Part shown: positions 56,477-64,000 of the stretch, piece by piece
How positions within the stretch are numbered: the stretch's first letter is position 1
How the letters are laid out: each line of letters begins with the position of its first letter
From: Amphiura filiformis
Lineage: Eukaryota; Echinodermata; Ophiuroidea; Amphilepidida; Amphiuridae
Length of the DNA stretch: 64,000 bases
Reading direction: 5' to 3'
NCBI RefSeq assembly: GCF_039555335.1
Contig: NC_092631.1
Coordinates: 16,549,805 to 16,613,804, forward strand
The notes under the pieces: model-generated
The model's input: only the letters and a program-made list of their open reading frames with translations
What the model was told of the DNA's origin: nothing
The model's database searches: none
Translations under genes and position numbers: made by a program

Positions 56477-57861
56477 CCCTAAAAAGTGCCCACCGTATGC
56501 AGCAGAGGCACTATTAGGTTGAATTTAGGGTAGGCACATTTTAGTTCAAGCCAACTCATTTTTAGTTAGTGATATGAACTTTTGATAGACCTAATGAACC
56601 CAAACATTGGTTTTTGCTGGTATAGACCATGGTGTAGGCTTTCCTGTATGACTCTTTTAGCACTAGCCTTCACCCCATCCTTAGTATGTGATATAATCAA
56701 ACAAAACAAGTCACATGTTCAGCAAAACCAGTTTCCAGTTTTTAGTCAAAATTCCTGCTCATTTAATTGCATACAATACAGAAAATACTGTCACAGTTGG
56801 ATTTGTGGTTCTTGAGATATAGTCTTTTATTTGTCGCTGGAAAACAGAATACAGAAGAATTTGTACCCTTCTTTGGGTCTTATCTCAAAATCAATTTCAG
56901 TTGACATGTGACTGGTTTTCCTTGATAAAGTCAAAAATTATCAAATCTAATGACTAAATCCTGGGTACCAAAACTTCCTTTTTTGACTGATAACTTCTCT
57001 AATATGCTACATAAACGGAAGGGCATGATGCGCATTTACTGTATACAAGGGAACACTGTCAGAAGTTCCATGGTGACCTATTTAAACCTAGAGGCCTATA
57101 ACAAGCTTACAAAAATAATTTGTGCAACTTCTCCAAGAATTAATCAGAAAAATAAATCATGTTGTGGCTGAGTAGCATAGACAGGATTTTAGTGTGAGGG
57201 GGCAAAGCCAAAATTTTGCATCCCCATTCGTCAATTTTTGGAAAAGGACACTTTGGACACTTTGCTCTTTCCCATCCCCTTTCATCTCTGAAATTTTTCT
57301 AGGTGGGCATTTACCCCTCTCCACGGCTATGCCCCTGTGTGGGTACAAGTAAGATTTTGAAAGTACTATGTGTACAAGTTCATTTTTCTCACTAAGGAAC
57401 TTTCATTTTCATACAAAGTCTGATACTGTGACTATAGCTGCATGCACGGCAAATGACAGTAAAACACAGATCTAGATGAATTACACACCTGAACAGCGGT
57501 ATGTTGAGTGTGAGTAATCTCATATTGTTAAAAATTTTCATTCAGGAATAATACTTTTAGCCCATATTCACCCACACATTATCATCAGCAGGGATACATT
57601 AATAATCATTAGTCAGACCCTCCAAATACCCTTATAGGATAATGGCTTCCAATATCCAACAGATCTAGATAAATGACATTATTCTTCCGATAAAGTTAAG
57701 CTGAATATGAGTAATCACCCATTGTTAATACAAGGTTTACATATTAAGACCTACATATCCACTGCTCAGTGCCAGAAGTGGGTAAGTGCAATAGCTGCCC
57801 TGTGAATATTTGGGACACATGCAGTATATTGTACTCATCTACACATGGCAGCTATACAGGT

Positions 57862-58030
57862 TGAGACACATATTTTTAGGTTTACTTGGTCGTATATATA
57901 AAGTGTATCGATGGTTTGCTCAAAACCATTTAGACTTTTGTGGTTGGGGCTCTTCATATTTGCATGTTTTAAAAGCACTTGATAGTATAAAGCTTGATAG
58001 TAAGCACATTATGCTAACTATCAAGTTTTA
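57862..58030. repeat. dispersed repeat, direct copy of 4,092-4,250
   Basis: GTGTATCGATGGTTTGCTCA, GGGGCTCTTCATATTTGCAT and ATGCTAACTATCAAGTTTTA match the left-edge copy. Probably one side of a larger element. Confidence 0.75.
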
Positions 58031-59024
58031 ATGGTATTATATGATTTACACAAGCTTATTAATTTGAGACTTGATTACATGGCTCCAGAGGATGATTTAA
58101 GCACTTCCCAGCAAGTCTTGCGGCGCGGTGCTGTGTGAGTGAACATGACACCACTGCCCGCCCACTGCATCACACGTGCATGGTTAAATTTGAATTTGGA
58201 CTGATATATTTACAATAAATACACATTCAAAATGCCAGTCGATTTCACATTTTATGTTATCTACAGAAGGTGTGAATTATCCTTCATGCATACATCACTT
58301 TAGATCTGAAATCGACCAAGTAATAATGACACACGGGCAATTCTAAAACAACATCTTTTGCACAGAGTTCAATGGGATTTGAAAAGTAAAGTGGCAGTTG
58401 AAACTCTAGTGATAACACTTTTACAGTGCATGATGGGGCTTCCTTAATGCAGCCGTCAAAGGGAGTCTTGAACCTACCCTCCTCAAGCCATTCACCTTGA
58501 TTCACCCTTCAAAATTTATTTTTAGGCAAAGATTCACCATCTATCCAAAAATATTAGTTCAAGATTCACCACAAGAAAAAAATTATTAGGTCAAGATTCA
58601 CCTGATCTGTGAGTGCTGGTTCTATGTAAAAGCATATATAACAATCTACACGAGGGTAAAGATTAGTCAAAGATTCACTTTTGCAATTATTTGTTTGCTT
58701 GAAGATTCACAGCATCGGAAAACTCATTGGGTCAAGATTCACCCCATGGTTTTGTCCAGTAAGTTAAAGATTAGACGCATTTTCACCAACGGCATGGTGA
58801 AGTCTGTGCTGCTGACCTTGAAGTTGATGTTGAGAACTATTATGTGCCATATATTCAGATTTACTCATGGCCCCATATGTCAAAATGTGACAACAATCTT
58901 GGCTGAACTCTTTCTGTTCACACTGAATATTTGTCATGTTTCTTGTCTTGACACTTCCTACTTTATATAAATCATATAAGAAATAAATAATAACCAAAGA
59001 ACCTGTTCAAAAGCTATGCTTAGT

Positions 59025-59434
59025 CCCGGGGGCCACTCAAATATGACAGTGTACGCATGCGTGACCAAATTTTTTTCAAACACCCCCTAAACGAGTTTTA
59101 CCATTATTTTTAGTATCTATGGTTTTACCCAACTAGCAAATTTAGCCCCTTAATAAGGTAATTTAGTGTGGAATTTACCCCCTAATGAGTTTTTGGCTGG
59201 TGAAAATGCCACAAATGTACCCTTTTTGGACTCATAATTTACCAAATATTTGAAAAGGTACCCTAAACAAGTTGTCCAGTTTCAGAAAACTACCCTTATT
59301 CTTGAAAATCACTGTTTTTAGACCCTAAACGTGTTACTGCTACGTAACTTGCCTTGCCTAAAAAAAACACCCCCTTCTACTTGTTTTTTGGTCACGCATG
59401 CGTACAGACCATCTATGTGAGTGATCCCCCCGGG
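59025..59434. mobile_element. CCCGGGGG-ended element with 8-bp duplication TGCTTAGT
   Basis: TGCTTAGT at 59,017-59,024 and 59,435-59,442 flanks ends CCCGGGGGCCACTCA and, inverted, CCCGGGGGGATCACTCA. Next to them are TACGCATGCGTGACCAAA and its inverse. The interior is non-coding. Confidence 0.92.
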
Positions 59435-59705
59435 TGCTTAGTAGACAGGCATGTAACTTCAAAACTGGCAAAGTTTTAATAAACTTTGAACCTTGGAAAT
59501 GAAATAAATTTGTGTCTGGCATTGGAGGGATGATCAGGAATCAGTGGTTCAAAACCACACCTGAGAAAAAAAAGTTTTCTCTTCTTCTTCTTTCTTTCTT
59601 CCTTCCTTCCCCCTCTTCAAAAAGCAACTGGGGCATTAGGGTTAGTCGCCACTTTTTTGTTAACTTTTCCACAAGTATGTCTGATAGTTTGGAGAATGAC
59701 AGGGC

Positions 59706-59985
59706 CAAGCAGGCCCATAGCCAGGATTTTTTTTTGGGGGGTGCTGATTTTGAAGTGGACTTTTCCCCAAGAGGGGGGGGGGGCAATTTTGTGAAAAATG
59801 GACTTTCTTTCCAAAATTTGGACCTTTTTGACCAAAAAAGTTTTAAAAATCTGATTTTTTTGGCTTGCTACGCTTGCAAATTCTTACATTTTGGGACTTT
59901 TTGTATACTTTTTGCAAATTCTTTTGGAGAGGGAGTGTGTCGCACCCCTGCCCCCTACACCCCCAGGCTATGGCTCTGGGGCCAG
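59706..59985. mobile_element. GCCCATAGCCAGG-ended element
   Basis: GGCCCATAGCCAGGATTTTT and, inverted, GGCCCCAGAGCCATAGCCTGG enclose text rich in GGGGGGG and CCCCTG. It is likely a MITE with imperfect ends; similar text occurs near 57,180-57,335. Confidence 0.5.
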
Positions 59986-60238
59986 GAAAAGAAACAAATA
60001 AGTTCCTGCAAAAATCTTCATAAAACCTGATATACAATTTGCAATATGCCAAACCTTCAATGTGACCTCAATGTGAAACTTGTAGGATTTACTGTTCCAA
60101 AATAGGCAGGTCTCTGTAGTAAGAATGGATTTGGGAGGGATTTCCTGGTAAAACAGACCTGTAACAGGTGGCATGACCTTTGGGTTCAAATGCAATGTCA
60201 TGTTTATTCTTGATTCCTTGCAATATGAAGTGTTCCAT

Positions 60239-60598
60239 GGGGGGGTACTCAAGTTTGGTTTTGGTAGGGACGTGCATGAGATTTTGGAAGTAGACCCATA
60301 AATATACCAATTTTTCAAGAAATTTGGACCCATTGATATACCAAAAGTCAAAATTTTCGACCGTATTTACCCAAAATTGTCTTAGGTTTTACAAATTTTG
60401 GGAAAATTTTGAAAATTTTGGCTAGATTAAGGAAAAATTGGGCTGTTTTCCTAAAAAATTGAGAAAATTTTGAAAAAGGACCCATTCATATACCAAAATA
60501 GGCTTTGAAAAAGGGGTCATTGATATACCAGAAGGCTGAAAATGCTACCCATGTTTGCGGCACGTCCCGTATGGTCATTTGTACTGAGTACCCCCGGG
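60239..60598. mobile_element. GGGGGTACTCA-ended element, inverse of 33,810 copy
   Basis: GTTCCAT at 60,232-60,238 and 60,599-60,605 flanks ends GGGGGGGTACTCAAG and, inverted, CCCGGGGGTACTCAGTAC. The interior shows repeated ATATACCAA and CCCATTGATATACC phrases, matching 33,810-34,380 in inverse orientation. Confidence 0.85.
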
Positions 60599-61306
60599 GT
60601 TCCATCACAGTGGTTCCATGCACTGAAACCTAGCTTCCATCAGGTATTGCAAGAAATCCTCCATTCAAAATAAGAAATCAGAAAATTCCTACTTTTTAAG
60701 CCAAAAATACCAAATTTTAGATTCCCACAAAAATGTTAAATTTTACTTTATAATATCCAATATAGGCCTCCTATGTTCCTATGACTAATGATGACTATAG
60801 ATGACTAAACTTTCACTTTCTAGCTTTTTTACTAAATCTCCTTCAAGTTTTTCCTAAAAAAAATTATTTCATACAAAATAGCAACACCCACTACATTTTT
60901 CCCACTGATTTTTTGCATTCATATAAGAAGGGGAATTATCTTTGCCTGCAGTGTTTCACTGTAAGTGCTGTGTCCTGATAGCAGGGCATACATCATTGCC
61001 AAATAAATATGACAAATTGTGTTGGTTTCATATGTAGAAAGCAGAGACAAGTGAAATCTAGATCTGATTTGGTTAGAAATATTCCGTATGTTTTGTTGTA
61101 GGGCCTAATAATGTTTTGAAGACATTTTGTATGTGTGACGTGAGCGTCTGAGCTGGATCCTGTGGTCTGGGTGGGGTGTGCGGGGGCATTAGCGTCAATC
61201 CTAATAAGCACCCAGGTTCGGGTGCTTCAGTCAGTCATTTTCAGGGGCGCTTATTAAAATAATGAAATGAAACTTTCACTACGGAAACTTTAATGGGAAT
61301 TTACAA

Positions 61307-61372
61307 GAACTGCTAAAACCCAGTGACCACACCACTTTTTCTAGGGGAGTGGTCACTGGGTTTAGCAGTTCT
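61307..61372. repeat. compact hairpin
   Basis: AACTGCTAAAACCCAGTGACCAC and its near-perfect inverse form a stem of about 23 bases around an 18-base loop. It might be a small MITE core; no RNA family recognised. Confidence 0.7.
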
Positions 61373-62336
61373 CTGGATAAAGCCAGGGTCTATGATATAA
61401 CGTGGTTTTTGGAATGCTACAATCTAAAGGCCCTATAGTAGGGATAGCTATAGTAAAGACAGTTTATGCCACTCCAAAAGTTCTGTATGTGGGGCACTTA
61501 TTAGGACAGGGTGCTAATCAGGAAGAATCATGGGGTAGATTACAGTTGCATATCAAAAAATTTTCGGGGGGCAATGGGGAAATTGAAAATTGAAAGGGGA
61601 AATTCATGTAATTTTGGAACCTTGAAAGTGGAGGGGGGGGGAATACCCCCTAGCACCACCACTGCATATCAATATTATTTTTAAAAGCTGCAGATTTAAC
61701 AACTTATAACATAAAGAAGTGGTTTAAATTTAATGGGGCTGGAATGTTGCTTAAACCCAGGTCAATTAGAGGTCACATCAAAAATGTTTGGCAGCTGCTC
61801 AGATGCCTCCGCACTGAGGTCAGGGGTCACGGGAGGATACAAAGAGGTTGTTTTAGGATGTTTTCATAAGGGCCTAATAGCTAAATTGGGAACAGGTCTT
61901 GTGTCAGCTTTCATTACTGAAGTTGTTCATCCAAGTGCATCATTAAAAAGAATATTTACACTACATTAATTTAATTTCATCTCTTGTACTGGTTTGTACT
62001 TATTTTCAACATCATTGAATAAAACCACTCAGTATTTCTAAGAAAAGCATAAAACCAACCCCGTAATTATTAATGACATTTTAAAAATATAGCTCCAGGA
62101 GCAGCAAAAAGTTTGAAATTGTGAACACAAGTGAAAATTTAATCAGCTAAAAATGACTTCCCAAATCTAGTGGGAGGGTCCTGAGTGGGATGCTTGAGAG
62201 AGGATTGAACTTGATTTTGATCTACTTCTGAAGGGATATTCATACAGGACCTATTAATCCGCATCAATTCATATCAACTTGGTAATCAGTATGTGACTGA
62301 TAGCATATTGGCCAGTGCAGCAGTTGAAATATAAGG

Positions 62337-63033
62337 CACGTTCAGACCTGAATTATTACTCGAGTTAAATTTTTTACAACCCGTGATAAGATACCACAAA
62401 TATTTTCGTTAACTCGACTGATTGTCCATACATAGCTTACCCCGACCTTTAGCACGACTCGCTGACGTTCATTTGAGTAAAAATCGCAACGGAAAATGGA
62501 TGTAAAATTGAAGCTCTTTTGAAAACGTGAGGCAAAACATTCTAAAAGAATTTTATTTAACAGTTGACAAAACATTTTGTCAAAATTGTTTGCCCAAATA
62601 TAACGTTTTAAAAACGTATTCATGATCTTTTGCTATTAAAAGTTTTGTATAAGCGTTTTAAGAACATTTTTGTGTTTGCTGGGTTTACTGTCCTACACTC
62701 ATATCAGCGAAGAAAAAAACGCATTTTATGCCTTGCTTCATCTATAGTTTTAGAGCAAGAACTGATTGAACGCCGATGGTTAATTTGTAGTAAGGTCATG
62801 TTTTAACCTCGACTGTTACCTCTAGTGCAATCCACACGTGCATCTACCTCGACTGCTCCGGTCGGGTTAAGGATTTACCTCTGACTTTTTTCAGAGGTAA
62901 ATTAGTCGGGTTAAGGTCGGGATAAGCTGCCCCGACTCCTGTCCAGACGGGCACAAACTCGACCTTTATCACGAGCTTACCCCGACTGGGCACTTTACTC
63001 GAGGTAAATACCCTACATCTGAACACGGCTATA
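62337..63033. mobile_element. TTCAGACCTGAAT-ended foldback
   Basis: The left GCACGTTCAGACCTGAATTA TTACTCGAG pairs with the inverse of CTCGAGGTAAATACCCTACATCTGAACACGG at the right. Inner CACGAGCTTACCCCGACT and GGTCGGGATAAGCT blocks also repeat in inversion. Non-coding. Confidence 0.7.
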
Positions 63034-63424
63034 GTGTGGCTCAAAAGAATTGTATGGGAATGTGCCTGGGGATACACTTCCCCCATACCCAATAAAAAAA
63101 TGCAAAATAGAATAAAAAGATCACTTTTCTGTGAAAATGTTAAAAATCAGCCTCAGTATTTAAAATCATTCTTCGAAATGCATCTTTACAGGGCAGGGGG
63201 TGGAATTAGGTCTAAATTGTGGTATTCAGACCTGTTTTCAATTTGTACCTGTGAGTGTGACCTGTATGAAAGATTGAAAAAAAAAAGAATCACTTAAAAG
63301 TTTTAGCCTTTATTATCTTTATAAAACAAAATAGGATAATACGATGTAAAGGGTTTTCGCAGACCACATCACATTTTGCCAGAAAGTGAGGGAACATGTC
63401 TCCCATGCACTGTTGATGCCCACG

Positions 63425-63845
63425 GGGTCCCGTGGAGGGGCACTCAACTTTGGAAGTGATGGGGATGTGCAGACAGCAGGTTAAAACTAGGGTTCTTTTG
63501 GTGAGAAGGTCCAAAAAAAAGGGGATCTTTTTGTGAGACTGTGGAAAATCTGACCAAAAAAGGGGGTCATTCAGTGAGACTGGGAAAAATTTTGGGTCAT
63601 GATATAAAAGTTGATACAAAATTGTCAAAAATTCATCAAAATTTGAACATTTTAAGAAAGTTTTAAGAAAAATAATGAAAAAATGGGGTCAGTGAATATC
63701 AGAAATTTCCACAAAATTTTTGAAAAAAGGGGGTCTTTTGGTGACAGGAAAACCAAAAAGGGGTCATTGGGTGAGTCTGGGAGTTGAAAAATGGGGGCCA
63801 ATGTGCCCCCATCCCTCATTTTTATGAGTTCCCACCCCATCCTGT
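63425..63845. mobile_element. GGGG-ACTCA-ended element, drifted relative
   Basis: GTGGAGGGGCACTCAACTTT at the left and, inverted, GGGGTGGGAACTCATAAAAA at the right resemble the GGGGGTACTCA family. The interior repeats GGTCATTCAGTGAGACTG and GGTCTTTTGGTGA phrases. No clear target duplication. Confidence 0.55.
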
Positions 63846-64000
63846 GGGATGTATCAGTTCAACTGAGTCAACTATGGATAATGTGGACCAAAGTGGATTT
63901 GAATCTGATTAACCTTATGTATTCAGAATACTGTCAAGTTTAATGCATGTTTTGAAAGATCATCATGTGATTAGTTTGTGTGGGTGATGATGTGATTGCA

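Larger units (their letters stand above)
53332..64000. other. upstream intron or intergenic, no exon supported
   Basis: The missing integrin exons should lie here or beyond. I looked on the minus strand for FG-GAP phrases ending one base into a codon before a GT donor and found none. Named elements are listed separately. 55,210-56,280 (partly duplicated CCAGTGAT...GGGTCACTGGCCT text at 55,830 and 56,020), 56,480-57,850, 58,040-59,000 and 60,610-62,330 show nothing else I can support. Confidence 0.55.

Noticed and set aside
58284..58505. Minus-strand frame with VKVLSLEFQLPLYFSNPIEL, faintly like a chorein or lipid-transfer repeat
   Set aside because: No convincing acceptor or donor, no neighbouring exons and only vague resemblance. 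A translated search would be needed to revive it.
59512..60030. 172-residue plus-strand frame
   Set aside because: Composed of microsatellite, a MITE with GGGGGG runs and its flank; no domain, and overlapping open frames occur on both strands.

Overview
This is a metazoan genomic window: intron-rich, AT-rich and dense with transposon debris. It carries two recognisable host genes. The protein similarities and the repeat types (GGCCTA-rich spacer, CGCGAAAA foldbacks, tRNA-derived SINEs, many hairpin MITEs, CR1/L2-like and RTE-like LINEs) suggest a marine deuterostome invertebrate, most likely an echinoderm or hemichordate. That assignment is inference from style, not a match.

Left edge (1-3,080, plus strand): the last two coding exons of a SWEET sugar transporter (SLC50A1 family), with a poly(A) signal 60 bases after the stop. 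A 42-bp minisatellite and a foldback element sit in the intron between them. The earlier exons lie left of the window.

3,080-18,100: no host gene found. The stretch holds a tRNA-derived SINE, many foldback elements, a cluster of palindromic elements of one family, a piggyBac-like TTAA-flanked element and an RTE-like LINE fragment inserted inside a palindromic MITE with a 9-bp target duplication.

18,106-53,331 (minus strand): nineteen exons of one integrin alpha subunit, rebuilt by hand from reading frame, splice sites and phase. All junctions are phase-compatible and give 838 residues with no internal stop, from beta-propeller blade 4 to the GFFRR tail and stop codon. The closest resemblance I recall is the alpha4/alpha9 group. 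The 5' exons (signal peptide, blades 1-3) were not found between 53,332 and 64,000 and probably lie beyond the window. The introns hold a CR1/L2-like LINE, a GIY-YIG retroelement tail, LINE scraps, SINEs and many DNA-transposon derivatives. One partial exon duplication (138-bp period) makes a pseudo-exon beside exon 10 of the set.

53,332-64,000: no exon could be supported. It holds foldback and 8-bp-TSD elements, including two more members of a family with CCCGGGGG-type ends.

The SWEET and integrin genes are convergent. Nothing suggests a functional link; one is a sugar facilitator and the other an adhesion receptor. I saw no bacterial-type system, CRISPR array, rRNA or intact tRNA gene.
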